Assembly (NCBI RefSeq): GCF_000497445.1
Contig: NZ_CM002285.1
Location: 4,215,388-4,279,387, forward strand
Direction: 5' to 3'
From: Streptomyces roseochromogenus subsp. oscitans DS 12.976
GTDB lineage: Bacteria; Actinomycetota; Actinomycetes; Streptomycetales; Streptomycetaceae
DNA: 64,000 nucleotides
The notes beneath the pieces are model-generated. The model was not told the origin of the DNA. It worked only from the letters and a program-made list of their open reading frames with translations, and did no database searches. This document shows, in pieces, positions 35,891-44,203 of the stretch. The translations under genes were made by a program, and so were the position numbers. Within the stretch, counting starts at the first letter, position 1, and each line of letters begins with the position of its first letter.

Positions 35891-36589
35891 GTGAACACCA
35901 AGCTGCCGGAGGCCATCAAGGCCGCCGCGCGCCGCCTGCTGGTGGATCTGGGCGCCGGAGGGCTGTCCCTGGATGCCGTCGCCGCCGCCAGTGATCTTGC
36001 CGTCAGCGAGGTGGCAGGCGTCTTCCCGCACCGGAACGACCTGCTGACCGCGCTGGTCATCGATGCCTACAACGCCTCCGGCGCGGCGATGGAGCAGGCC
36101 GACCAGGCCGCCCGGGACGCGCAGGCTTCGGCGGGGGTGCGGCTGCTGGCGGTGGCGCGGGCGCTGCGGACGTGGTCCTTCGCCAACGTGGCCGAGTTCA
36201 CGCTGATCTACGGTTCGCCGGTCCCGGGGTATCACGCCCCGCAGGAGACGGTGCCGCCCGCCTCGCGCACCCCCGAGGTGCTGGGCGCCGTCATCCGCTC
36301 GGCGCTTCAGGACGGTGAGCTCACCCCGCCCCAGCGGCCGCTGCCCGGCCCGTCGGTGCTGCTGCCGACGGCCGTGGAGGTCTTCGGTGGGGCGCCTGAG
36401 GCTCCGTTCGCGGACCTCATCGAACGTGGCATGGTGCTGTGGAGCAATCTGATCGGGCTCCTGGTGTTCCAGGTCTTCAGCCGTACCCACGACAGCGTCC
36501 AGGACCAGTCGGCCTTCTTCGACCGCGCCATCGCCGTGGCGGCTGAGGGGATCGGGCTCGTGGTTCCCTTGAGCGAGCACACCGACTAG
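35891..36589 (+). CDS. TetR-family transcriptional regulator
   Basis: This 232-residue protein uses GTG 35891, which has an excellent GGAAGGAG 10 bases upstream; ATG 35861 is an in-frame alternative. The N-terminal helix-turn-helix is LPEAIKAAARRLLVDLG, LSLDAVAAASDLAVSEVAGV and FPHRNDLLTALV, and the C-terminal ligand domain has LRTWSFANVAEFTLIYGSPV and FADLIERGMVLWSNLIGLLV, like the WHG-type TetR C-terminal domain. No obvious target gene is adjacent; the membrane protein at 36631 is 41 bases downstream and could be co-transcribed. Confidence 0.85.
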   Translation: MNTKLPEAIKAAARRLLVDLGAGGLSLDAVAAASDLAVSEVAGVFPHRNDLLTALVIDAYNASGAAMEQADQAARDAQASAGVRLLAVARALRTWSFANVAEFTLIYGSPVPGYHAPQETVPPASRTPEVLGAVIRSALQDGELTPPQRPLPGPSVLLPTAVEVFGGAPEAPFADLIERGMVLWSNLIGLLVFQVFSRTHDSVQDQSAFFDRAIAVAAEGIGLVVPLSEHTD

Positions 36590-36630
36590 TTCTGTTCGCC
36601 GCGTGCGCGGCGCCGACGGGGAATCAAGCC

Positions 36631-37773
36631 GTGAACTCCATTAGAACCCTCTGCTTCGTCATAGCGGCGCTCTCGTCGTATGCCGCGCTCGTCTACCGGC
36701 TCACCCAGGTGCGTCACAGCTGGCGGGACAACGCCTACCGCACCCTGGTGATCACGCTGCTGTTGCAGTGCCTCACCTTCACGATGGGCGCCGTCGCCAT
36801 GGGAAGCGAGCGCTTCCTGGGCGTCGGCAACCTCGCCATCCTCGTGATGCACGTCTCGGCGGTCGCTTTCTGCGTCAGCTCGCAGATCATCCTGCTGCGC
36901 TGGGCGACCGCCGCCGAGGAGGCGGTGCGCAAGACCCGCTACTGGCTGATCGCCGGTATCGCCCTCAACGCGCTGCTGATCGGGCTCTTCCTGATCGCCG
37001 ACGGCCCGGGGCGGCCGGCCTCGGACTTCAACAGCGGCAGCGGTCAGCCGCTGGTCCTCACCTACCTCTTGGTCTTCATCGTCTCCCAAGCGGTTCCGTG
37101 CGTCACCATCTTCCGCCAGTGCGGCCCCTACGCCCGGATGACCGACAAGGCCGAGCTGCGGCAGGCCCTGCACCTGCTCTCCGTCGCCGCGATGGTCCTC
37201 TTCCTCTACTGCCTGTCCAGGACCGTCAACATCCTCACCTCGGCGTGCGGGTTCGACATCGGCGTCTGGCAGCTCGCCGCCAACGTCTTCAGCGCGGTGG
37301 GCATCGCCACCCTCTCGCTCGCCCTGACGATCTCCTCCTGGGGACCGTCGGCCGGCAAGCTGCTGGAGTGGGCGCGCAGCTACCGCTCGTACCGGGCGCT
37401 GTACCCGCTCTGGCGGGATCTGTACGAGTCCTCCCCGGACATCCTGCTGGAGCCGCCGGGGGCCTCGGTCTCCGACCTCAACTACCGGCTCCACCGCCGG
37501 GTCATCGAGATCCGCGACGGATGGCGGGATCTGCGTCCCTACATCGAGCGCACGGCGGGCGGGACGCCCGGCGCGGACCGCGGGGCGAGCGATGAGTCCC
37601 GGCAGGCGCTGGCCGAGGCGGCCCAGATCCGGCAGGCCCTGCACGCCAAGCGCGTCGGCGTCGTCCCCGACGACAACAAGGACGCCGGCGACTTCGAGGA
37701 CCGCGATACGAACAACTTCACGGCGGAAGTCGACTGGCTCACCAAAGTCGCATACGCGTATCGTAAACTCTAG
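36631..37773 (+). CDS. MAB_1171c-like multi-pass membrane protein
   Basis: This 380-residue protein starts at GTG 36631. The first 250 residues form about seven membrane segments (for example LCFVIAALSSYAALVY, LVITLLLQCLTFTMGAVA, YWLIAGIALNALLIGLFL, LVLTYLLVFIVSQAVP). The cytoplasmic tail of about 130 residues has the family segment YRALYPLWRDLYESSPDIL and LNYRLHRRVIEIRDGWRDL. These proteins (DUF6545/MAB_1171c) occur in actinomycetes next to an XRE regulator and an ImmA/IrrE peptidase, exactly the genes found downstream, and are called putative transporters without proof. A strong terminator follows. Confidence 0.8.
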   Translation: MNSIRTLCFVIAALSSYAALVYRLTQVRHSWRDNAYRTLVITLLLQCLTFTMGAVAMGSERFLGVGNLAILVMHVSAVAFCVSSQIILLRWATAAEEAVRKTRYWLIAGIALNALLIGLFLIADGPGRPASDFNSGSGQPLVLTYLLVFIVSQAVPCVTIFRQCGPYARMTDKAELRQALHLLSVAAMVLFLYCLSRTVNILTSACGFDIGVWQLAANVFSAVGIATLSLALTISSWGPSAGKLLEWARSYRSYRALYPLWRDLYESSPDILLEPPGASVSDLNYRLHRRVIEIRDGWRDLRPYIERTAGGTPGADRGASDESRQALAEAAQIRQALHAKRVGVVPDDNKDAGDFEDRDTNNFTAEVDWLTKVAYAYRKL

Positions 37774-37805
37774 AACGCGGGCTAAGATCACCCGCGTTGA
37801 GAGCT

Positions 37806-37849
37806 CCCGCCCCGGTCCGTTCCCCCGTCGGACCGGGGCGGGTTTTTTT
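37806..37849 (+). terminator. intrinsic terminator after the membrane protein gene
   Basis: CCCGCCCCGGTCCG (37806-37819) and CGGACCGGGGCGGG (37829-37842) form a perfect 14-bp stem with a 9-base loop, followed by seven T residues (37843-37849). This is the only classic rho-independent terminator seen in the window. Its loop contains one copy of the GTTCCCCCGT repeat described next. Confidence 0.9.
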
Positions 37850-37933
37850 CTCGGTTCCCCCGTTCCCCCGTTACCTGCGTTGTTCCCCCGTGTGTCCCGC
37901 AGGTCCCCCGTTGTTCCCCCGTTGTTCCCCCGT
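37819..37933 (+). repeat. GTTCCCCCGT repeat array
   Basis: Six exact copies of GTTCCCCCGT (starting at 37819, 37854, 37862, 37882, 37913 and 37924) and one single-mismatch copy (37902) lie within 115 bases. Spacing is irregular (8-35 bases), so it is not a CRISPR array, and the unit is not palindromic. It lies between the terminator and the operators of the XRE gene. It could be a protein-binding iteron array or slippage product of a C-rich tract. Confidence 0.7.
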
Positions 37934-38049
37934 ATTCACCTGTCGGACCGGACGCGATGTCCCCGTCCGGTCCTGGGCCGGCCCTTCCCCCGAGGGCCGG
38001 CCCAGACCGACATGGCCGGCAACCAACTCGGCTACCCCCGTAAGCAAAG

Positions 38050-38147
38050 TTAGCTGACAGCTATCGGCGGGATCCACGTTGACGGAGTCTCGGTCGATTG
38101 TCAACTGACGGCTAATCTGCGAAACTGGCGATTAGCCGAGGGCTAAC
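38050..38147 (+). promoter_or_regulatory. three-site operator upstream of the XRE/ImmA pair
   Basis: Three related palindromes: TAGCTGACAGCTA (38051-38063, perfect about its centre), CAACTGACGGCTAA (38102-38115, one good half) and TTAGCCGAGGGCTAA (38132-38146, perfect arms). A larger inverted repeat GGCTAATC/GATTAGCC (38110-38117 and 38130-38137) bridges the last two. A consensus of about TTAGCYGASRGCTAA fits all three. They end 32 bases before the start of the XRE gene, so autoregulation by that protein is the simplest reading. Confidence 0.65.
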
Positions 38148-38178
38148 AGCCTGGGAGGTGACGGGAGGGAGACCCACA

Positions 38179-38619
38179 ATGTCCGAGACTGAGGACCGGC
38201 CCAAGCTGGCGGTGCGTCTGGACAACCTCTTCAAGACGGTTCGTCCCAAGGGCAAGCACTGGACCAATGCCGAGGTGGCAGAGGAGCTGAAGCAGGCCAA
38301 CCCCGAACTCCGCGTCGGGGGCGTGTACTTGTCGCAGTTGCGGACGGGCAAGCGGTCCAATCCCTCCCCGGACCTCCTGGAGGCGCTGGCGCGCTTCTTC
38401 GGCGTGTCGGTCGCCTACTTCTTCGACGACGAGGTCGCCGAGTCGGTGCTCAGCCAGGTCGCCGCCATCGAGGCGCTGCGGCAGGCGGGCGTCCGCTCGG
38501 TGGCGATGCGGGCGGCCGGGATGAAGAAGGAGAACCTCCAAGCCATCACCGCCATCATGGACCAGTACCGGCAGATGCAGGGCCTGCCGCCCGTCACCGA
38601 CCCCACGGAGGGCGAGTGA
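38179..38619 (+). CDS. XRE-family helix-turn-helix regulator (ImmA partner)
   Basis: This 146-residue protein starts at ATG 38179 with GGGAGGGAG upstream; GTG 38158 is a weaker alternative. The HTH has the ESX-linked EspR-like form: GKHWTNAEVAEELKQANPEL, GGVYLSQLRTGKRSNPSPDL, LEALARFFGVSVAYFFDDE. The C-terminus is helical and may dimerise. It precedes an ImmA/IrrE peptidase by 13 bases; in such pairs the peptidase cleaves or relieves the repressor upon a signal. The palindromes at 38050-38147 are its likely binding sites. Confidence 0.88.
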   Translation: MSETEDRPKLAVRLDNLFKTVRPKGKHWTNAEVAEELKQANPELRVGGVYLSQLRTGKRSNPSPDLLEALARFFGVSVAYFFDDEVAESVLSQVAAIEALRQAGVRSVAMRAAGMKKENLQAITAIMDQYRQMQGLPPVTDPTEGE

Positions 38620-38632
38620 GGAGCACAGGGGG

Positions 38633-39220
38633 GTGAGGGGCGTCAGGAAGGGCCGCGCGGCCGACCAGGACCGCCGCAGCCAGCTCAAGCGGCTCCGGAA
38701 GGCCGGCGCCCAGCGGATCATCGAACTCGATCTGCCCGAGGTCTCCGACGTCGCCGAACTCTGCCGCCACCTCAGCGAGATCCGGGACCGTCCGATCACC
38801 CTGGTCCCGATGCAGATGCCCGCGTCACACCCGTGCGGCATATGGGTCGCCGCCCGCGACGAGGACCTGATCTTCTACGACGCCAACACGACCAGCGCGC
38901 ATCAGGAGCACATCATCTTGCACGAGCTGGGTCACATCATCTGCTGCCACCGCGGGGCGGGTTGGCTGGACGAGGCGAGTGCCCGCCTCCTCTTCCCCAA
39001 CCTCGACCCCGACCTCGTGCGTGACATGCTCCTGCGCGCGACCTACGACGACGTCCAGGAGCAGGAGGCGGAGATCATCGCCTATCTGCTCTCCCAACGG
39101 GTGGGCAGCACCGCGGAACGGCACGGCGCACCCGCGGCCGGGGACACCGCAGGGCCCCAGGATGCCGCGGACGCCGGGAAGACCGCCATGCTCAGCCGGA
39201 TCGAACGCACCCTGATCTGA
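38633..39220 (+). CDS. ImmA/IrrE-family metallopeptidase
   Basis: This 195-residue protein starts at GTG 38633 after GAGGAGCACAGGGG. The zinc motif is IILHELGHIICCH (about residues 96-108), preceded by the substrate strand LIFYDANTTSAHQ, and a helical C-terminal half follows (DVQEQEAEIIAYLLSQRV, supplying the third zinc ligand Glu). ImmA-type enzymes cut partner XRE repressors in mobile elements and stress regulons. Together with the preceding XRE protein and the MAB_1171c-like membrane protein it forms a known actinomycete trio whose role is unresolved. Confidence 0.88.
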   Translation: MRGVRKGRAADQDRRSQLKRLRKAGAQRIIELDLPEVSDVAELCRHLSEIRDRPITLVPMQMPASHPCGIWVAARDEDLIFYDANTTSAHQEHIILHELGHIICCHRGAGWLDEASARLLFPNLDPDLVRDMLLRATYDDVQEQEAEIIAYLLSQRVGSTAERHGAPAAGDTAGPQDAADAGKTAMLSRIERTLI

Positions 39221-39230
39221 CGTGAGGTAC

Positions 39231-42200
39231 TCATCCGCCCGCGGCCGCCACCTCCTCGGCCAGGATCGCCACGGCCCGTCGGATGTCGTCCTCGTGGTGC
39301 TCGCTGGTGACGAAGAACCGCAGCCGGGCGAGCCCCTCCTCCACGGCGGGGTGGAAGATCGGGTCGGCAATCACACCACGGTCGAACAGCCGGTCCGCGA
39401 CGCGCAGAGTACGCGCCGAGCCGCCGAGGAGACAGGGCACGATCGGCGTGTGGGCGCTGGAGCCGGTCGCCAGACCGGCCTCGGTGGCCAGGCCGCGGAA
39501 GAGATCCGCGTTCCGCCGCAGCGTGCGCACCCGGTGCGGTTCCGCCTCGATCAGCTCGATGGCGGCCAGCGCCGCGGCCGCGTTGGCCGGGGTCAGGCCG
39601 ACGCTGTAGACGAAGCCCGGCAGTGTGTGCCGCAGCCACCGCACCATCCGGGCCGAGCCACCGAGGTAACCGCCGCAACTGGCAAAGGACTTGGAGAGGG
39701 TGCCCATCCACAGGTCCACGTCGGCACGGTCGACGCCGTGGAACTCACCGACGCCGCGGCCGCGTTCGCCCACCGTGCCGATGCTGTGCGCCTCGTCGAC
39801 CATCAGCAGGGCGCCGTAGCGCTTCTTCAGCTCGACCACGGCGGGCAGGTCGACCACGTCGCCGTCCATGCTGTACGCGCCCTCGACGGCGATCAGCACC
39901 CGCCGGAAGCGGGACCGGTTCCGGCGCAGCACGTGTTCCAGCTGACCGATGTCCTCGTGGGCGAACGGGCGCCGCGCCGCGCCGGACAGGGTGATGCCCT
40001 GGAGGATGCTGTCGTGGGCCAGCGCGTCGTGCACCACGAGGTCCCCGGCGCCGACCAGGTGGCCTATCGCGGTGACGTTGGTGGCGTGACCGCTGACCAG
40101 GGCCAGGCAGTCCCCGACGCCGAGGAAGGCGGCCAGCGCCCGCTCCAGCCGTACGGTCAGGTCCCGTTCGCCGGAGAGCACCCGGCTGGCGGAGACCGAT
40201 GTGCCGTACCGGTCTATCGCCTGGTGCACGGCCTCGTTGACCGCCGGATGGCCGGAGAGTCCCAGGTAGTTGTAGCTTCCGAAGGACAGGTACGGCCGGC
40301 CGCCGATCACCGTGGTGTCACGGATGGTGCCCTGGTGCACCCGGAAGTACGGGAAGTCGGCACCCGTGTCGGCGATCGAGGTCAGCAGGTCCTCGAACCG
40401 CCCCACCTCGGGGAAGTCGTCGACGCACGCGGTGGCGGCGTCCCAGTGGGCCTCGGTCTGCCGGGGCAGTGGCGCCCCCGCGGCCGGCGGCTCCATGAGA
40501 TGCGGGTCGACCAGCGCGATCAGGCGCTCGATGGTGAGGCCGGGCTGGAACATCTCGTCGGTGCGGAAGCCCGGTATCCGCTTGCCGATGTTGACCTCCA
40601 GCTCCTGCAGCATCAGGGAGTCGAAGCCGAGGTCGGCCACCAGGGCCATCGGCTCGCTCAGGTCGGAGAGGGGGAAGACGCCGGTCCGCGAGACCTCTTC
40701 GAGTACGAGGGAGGCGGCGGCCGCGGTGCCGGTCCCCGGCGCCACCGCGAGCGCCGGCCCGGGCGGGGCGATCTGGGCGTGCTGAGCGGATCGCACCTGT
40801 CCGGCCATTGCGAGGGCCTGGGCGGGAGTCTCCACGACGGTGGGGGTGTCCTTGGCGGGGGAAGTCTCCGCGACGGCGGAAGTGTCCTCGGCCGGCGGAG
40901 TCTCCGCGGCATCGCGGGCGGAGTCGTTCACCACCCAGTGGCGGCGCGGGGCGAGCGGGCTGGGCGGCAGGGTGCACGGGGGTATCCGCTCCCCTTCCGG
41001 ACGGAGCCCTGCGCCGCCGACCGCGTGCTCGGCGAGCCCGTCCGGCGTTCCGGTCCGGCCCGCCGCCACGGCGTCGGCCGCCGCGGTCAGCTTGGCAACG
41101 GCATCGGCGGCGTCCTCAGCCACCAGGGCGAGGCGTTCCGGAAGCGCGGCCCGGCGGGCCAGGGTGTCCGCCACCCCGGCCAGCGGAAGCCGCTCGCCGA
41201 CGATGGTGTCGGACACTTCCCGGGCGTAACGAGCCAGCCCGGCCCGGTCACGGGCACTGAGGACGAGGAGGTGCGGCCTGCCCTCCGGTGCCGGGCGGGC
41301 AGGTGCCGCTGGGGGCTCCTCCACCACTACGTGGACGCCGGTGCCACCGAAGCCGAAGGCGCTCACTCCCGCCCGGCGCGGATGGCCGGATCCCGGCCAT
41401 CGGGCCGGCGCCGTCGGGACGGTCAGCCCCGCGGCGTCGAGACCGGCCCGGTCGGCCAGGTCGAACTCCGGCTGCGGCGGTACCACTCCCCGCTGCACGG
41501 CCAGCACGGTCTTGATGAGCCCGGCCATCCCCGCGGCGTTGAGCGAGTGCCCGACCACCGCCTTCACCGCGCCGAGGAAGGCGGGGGCGCTGCGCACACC
41601 GCGCAGTTCGCGCAGCACACCGAGTTCGACCGGATCGCCGACCGCGGTCCCGGTGCCGTGCGCCTCCAGGTAGCCCACCGAGTCCAGGGGCACGCCCGCG
41701 TCCCGGTAGGCCCGGCGCAGCGTACGGAGCTGGCCGGCCGCCTGAGGATGCAGACCGCCCTGCACGGTCCCGTCGTTGGCCGTGCCCACCCCGCGGATCA
41801 CCGCGTAGACCCGGTCGCCGGCCGCCAGCGCGTCGGCCAGCGGCCGCAGCACCAGGATTCCGGCACCCTCTCCCAGGACGAAGCCGTCGGCCTGCGCGCC
41901 GAACGGCAGGCACCGGCCGCTGCGCGAGATGGCGCCGATCCGGCACAGCCCGACCAGCAGGTCGGGGGTGAGGACCAGTTGCGCACCACCGGCGAGGGCG
42001 ATCCGGCAGCGGCCGGCACGCAGCGCGAAGACGGCGTTGGCGACGGCCATCAGCCCGCCGGAACACGCCGAGTCCAGCGCATAGCTCTCGCCGTGCAGAT
42101 CGAAGACCGAGCTGATCGTGTTCGGTCCCATGTTGAGCAGGAGCCCGGCCACGGACGTGCCGTGCAGCCCGTCGACCGCGCGGACCATCTCCGGCCAGCG

Positions 42201-42725
42201 GGGATCAGCCGACCGCGCCCCGAACTCCCCGCCGGCCAGCTGCCGCATCCGGATCTGCATGAGGGAGATCTCGCGGTAGCCGCTCTCGGTGAGCGAGGTG
42301 ATCACCGAGGTCTCCTCGCGGTCGAAGCCCTCGGTCTCCCACCCCGCGTCCTGGATCGCCTCACGGGCGAGGTCGATCAGCAGCCGGTGCTGGGGGTCCA
42401 TGGACTTCGCCCGCCGTGGCGGGATGCCGTAGTGCGCCGCGTCGAAGTGGCCCACGTCCGGCAGCAGCGCCATGGTGTCCGTGTAGGCCGCGGAGGAGTC
42501 GCGGAGGCTGTCGCTGAGGAAGGCGGCGGTGCGCCACCGCGAGTCGGGAACGGGGGAGAACTGCGCCTGCGGGTCGGTGAGGAGCCGCCAGTACTCGTTG
42601 ACGTTCCGTGCCCCGGGGAAGCGGCAGGCCATGCCCACGATCGCGATGTCCGCGGGCCGTGGTCCCGCCGTATCCACCGGTGAGGCCGGACCCGCTGCGG
42701 GATCGTTCGCTGTCACAGGTATCAC
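39231..42725 (-). CDS. KS-ACP-AONS megaenzyme (ketosynthase fused to PLP alpha-oxoamine synthase)
   Basis: This 1164-residue protein has three parts. A ketosynthase (about 1-560) contains IAIVGMACRFPGA, active-site Cys in ALDSACSGGLMAV (about 218; the usual form is DTACSSS), EAHGTGTAVGDP and VGHSLNAAGM. A repetitive linker (SPAKDTPTVVETP) leads to an acyl-carrier domain with LGFDSLM (Ser about 701). The C-terminal alpha-oxoamine synthase (about 755-1164) has FGSYNYLGLSGHP, VDEAHSIGTVG and the PLP lysine in GTLSKSFASCGGY (about 1009). There is no acyltransferase or reductase. It should extend an acyl chain, hold it on the carrier domain, and release it by decarboxylative condensation with an amino acid to an alpha-amino ketone, as BioF, serine palmitoyltransferase and PigH/RedN-type enzymes do. 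It overlaps the upstream SDR by 4 bases. Confidence 0.9.
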   Translation of the reverse strand: MIPVTANDPAAGPASPVDTAGPRPADIAIVGMACRFPGARNVNEYWRLLTDPQAQFSPVPDSRWRTAAFLSDSLRDSSAAYTDTMALLPDVGHFDAAHYGIPPRRAKSMDPQHRLLIDLAREAIQDAGWETEGFDREETSVITSLTESGYREISLMQIRMRQLAGGEFGARSADPRWPEMVRAVDGLHGTSVAGLLLNMGPNTISSVFDLHGESYALDSACSGGLMAVANAVFALRAGRCRIALAGGAQLVLTPDLLVGLCRIGAISRSGRCLPFGAQADGFVLGEGAGILVLRPLADALAAGDRVYAVIRGVGTANDGTVQGGLHPQAAGQLRTLRRAYRDAGVPLDSVGYLEAHGTGTAVGDPVELGVLRELRGVRSAPAFLGAVKAVVGHSLNAAGMAGLIKTVLAVQRGVVPPQPEFDLADRAGLDAAGLTVPTAPARWPGSGHPRRAGVSAFGFGGTGVHVVVEEPPAAPARPAPEGRPHLLVLSARDRAGLARYAREVSDTIVGERLPLAGVADTLARRAALPERLALVAEDAADAVAKLTAAADAVAAGRTGTPDGLAEHAVGGAGLRPEGERIPPCTLPPSPLAPRRHWVVNDSARDAAETPPAEDTSAVAETSPAKDTPTVVETPAQALAMAGQVRSAQHAQIAPPGPALAVAPGTGTAAAASLVLEEVSRTGVFPLSDLSEPMALVADLGFDSLMLQELEVNIGKRIPGFRTDEMFQPGLTIERLIALVDPHLMEPPAAGAPLPRQTEAHWDAATACVDDFPEVGRFEDLLTSIADTGADFPYFRVHQGTIRDTTVIGGRPYLSFGSYNYLGLSGHPAVNEAVHQAIDRYGTSVSASRVLSGERDLTVRLERALAAFLGVGDCLALVSGHATNVTAIGHLVGAGDLVVHDALAHDSILQGITLSGAARRPFAHEDIGQLEHVLRRNRSRFRRVLIAVEGAYSMDGDVVDLPAVVELKKRYGALLMVDEAHSIGTVGERGRGVGEFHGVDRADVDLWMGTLSKSFASCGGYLGGSARMVRWLRHTLPGFVYSVGLTPANAAAALAAIELIEAEPHRVRTLRRNADLFRGLATEAGLATGSSAHTPIVPCLLGGSARTLRVADRLFDRGVIADPIFHPAVEEGLARLRFFVTSEHHEDDIRRAVAILAEEVAAAGG

Positions 42726-43663
42726 GCGGTACCGGCCAGTCGGTCACGCCACCAGTCCACAGTCGCCTTGACCTGCTCGTCCAGCGGGGTGGCCCGTACC
42801 TTGAAGGCGGCTTCGTACGCGCTCGCGTCGACCACGAAGGGACGGTCGAACTGGTACCGGATCTCCTTCATCTCGCGGATCAGCGGGGAGAGCAGCGACG
42901 CGACGGCGAGCACGGCCGGCGGGAGCGGGCGCACCGCGACCGGCCCCGTTCCCGACTCGGCGGCGAGGAGGTCGGCCATCTCCCGAGCGGACCGGGCGGG
43001 CTCGTTCGGTACGTGCCAGGCCCGGCCCCACGCCTGTTCCGCACCCGCGACCTCGACCAGGGCGCGGGCCACGTCGGGGAGGTAGCACCAGCTGTGCGGG
43101 GCATCCGGGTCCCCGAACGTGGAGACCGGCTTGCCGCGCAGCAGCCGCGGCATGACCCGTTCGGCCAGGTGCCCGCCATCGGTCACACCGGGCCCGAAGA
43201 AGTCCGAGGCCCGCACCTCGACCGCCTTGATCCGGCCCTGTTCGTGCAGTTCCCGGGCCTGCTGCCAGACGGCGGCGCGGATCCGCCCCTTGCGGCTGGT
43301 CGCCGCGAGCGGGAGTTCCTCGGTCATGGGGCCGTCCACCGGGCCGTAGCCGTAGAGGTTGCCCAGCATGACCAGGACGGCGCCGCTCGCCTCGGCCGCC
43401 GCGCAGAGCGAGGAGGCCAGCGGCGGCCACTCGTCCGTCCAGCGGTGGTAGGGCGGTCCGGCACAGTTGAAGATCGCGGCCGCTCCCTGCGCGGCCTCGC
43501 TCAGCCGCGTGCGGTCCGCCGCGTCGAACGCGAGATGCTCGATGCCGGGCTCGGGGCTTCGGCCCGACTTAGTCACGACCCGTACCGAATGCCCCTTTTC
43601 GACCAGTAGTCGAGCGGTGGCCGCTCCGGCGGGCCCGAATCCTATGACGACGTAAAGACTCAC
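42722..43663 (-). CDS. NAD(P)-dependent extended SDR (epimerase/reductase-like)
   Basis: This 313-residue protein starts at ATG 43663. It has a Rossmann fold with LYVVIGFGPAGAATARLLVE, NCAGPPYHRWTDEWPPLA and MLGNLYGYGPVDGPMTEELP (the Tyr region), and HVPNEPARSAREMADLLA near the C-terminus. It is the first gene of a two-gene operon: its stop overlaps the start of the KS-ACP-AONS gene (ATGA). An obvious job is to reduce the amino ketone to an amino alcohol, the analogue of 3-ketosphinganine reductase, but the sequence does not show substrate preference; the fold is also that of sugar-nucleotide epimerases. Confidence 0.8.
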   Translation of the reverse strand: MSLYVVIGFGPAGAATARLLVEKGHSVRVVTKSGRSPEPGIEHLAFDAADRTRLSEAAQGAAAIFNCAGPPYHRWTDEWPPLASSLCAAAEASGAVLVMLGNLYGYGPVDGPMTEELPLAATSRKGRIRAAVWQQARELHEQGRIKAVEVRASDFFGPGVTDGGHLAERVMPRLLRGKPVSTFGDPDAPHSWCYLPDVARALVEVAGAEQAWGRAWHVPNEPARSAREMADLLAAESGTGPVAVRPLPPAVLAVASLLSPLIREMKEIRYQFDRPFVVDASAYEAAFKVRATPLDEQVKATVDWWRDRLAGTA

Positions 43664-44203
43664 GCTCGCACACTAGCGCGGGGGTGCGCCGCCCTTGGAA
43701 CGGATACCCAAGGGGGCGTCACCCCGAGGCCCTCCTCTGGCGGACGGAGGCCGCCCACCATACGCTGCCGGCGGCCGGCAGCACCTGCCCCTGAGCGCGG
43801 CGTCGGCCCGCTCGTGGACGGCACGGGCCTCGGGCACGAGAAGGCCGTGGTAGTCGTCGGCCGCGAAGAGAAGGTGCGGTACGACGCTCACGGCGCCACA
43901 CCAGAGCACATAAGCCCAGGTCAGAAGCTATCTGACCGCCCAAGCTCCGTCGCGTCCCAGGCTGATGGCTCCGGCACCGTTGGCACGGGCGACGCTCTCG
44001 CCATCGTGGCTGGCTGTCGGCGGAGACCGCCGCTCCCGCCTCCGGTGTGCCCGTCCGGATGATGACCCGTGCTCCGGCATACGCAGGCTTCGCCTGTAGT
44101 GCCCACGCGGGAGATGAAGACGGAATTGGGGGGAACTCCACCGGAATCGTGTGGCCTTGGAGCGAAACTGGATCAACATGACGCACCACCAGGGGGGTTG
44201 GCC
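43664..44203. other. intergenic region, no gene seen
   Basis: 540 bases between the start of the SDR operon (minus) and a small membrane protein gene (plus). The frames here are short and lack ribosome-binding sites. It should hold two divergent promoters. The stretch around 43920-44110 has noticeably less coding bias and may be decayed sequence. I see no hairpin or repeat that stands out. Confidence 0.4.

Noticed and set aside
37819..37933. CRISPR array
   Set aside because: The repeat is only 10 bases, spacing is irregular (8-35 bases), spacers are not of uniform length, and no cas gene is near.
39222..42683. 1153-codon open frame on the plus strand opposite the KS-ACP-AONS gene
   Set aside because: It is the antisense shadow of a high-GC gene: composition is Arg/Gly/Val/His-rich without domains, while the minus frame has complete catalytic motifs.
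39231..42725. Biotin synthesis gene bioF
   Set aside because: The AONS domain is fused to a ketosynthase and carrier domain and no other bio genes are nearby, so a biotin role is unlikely.
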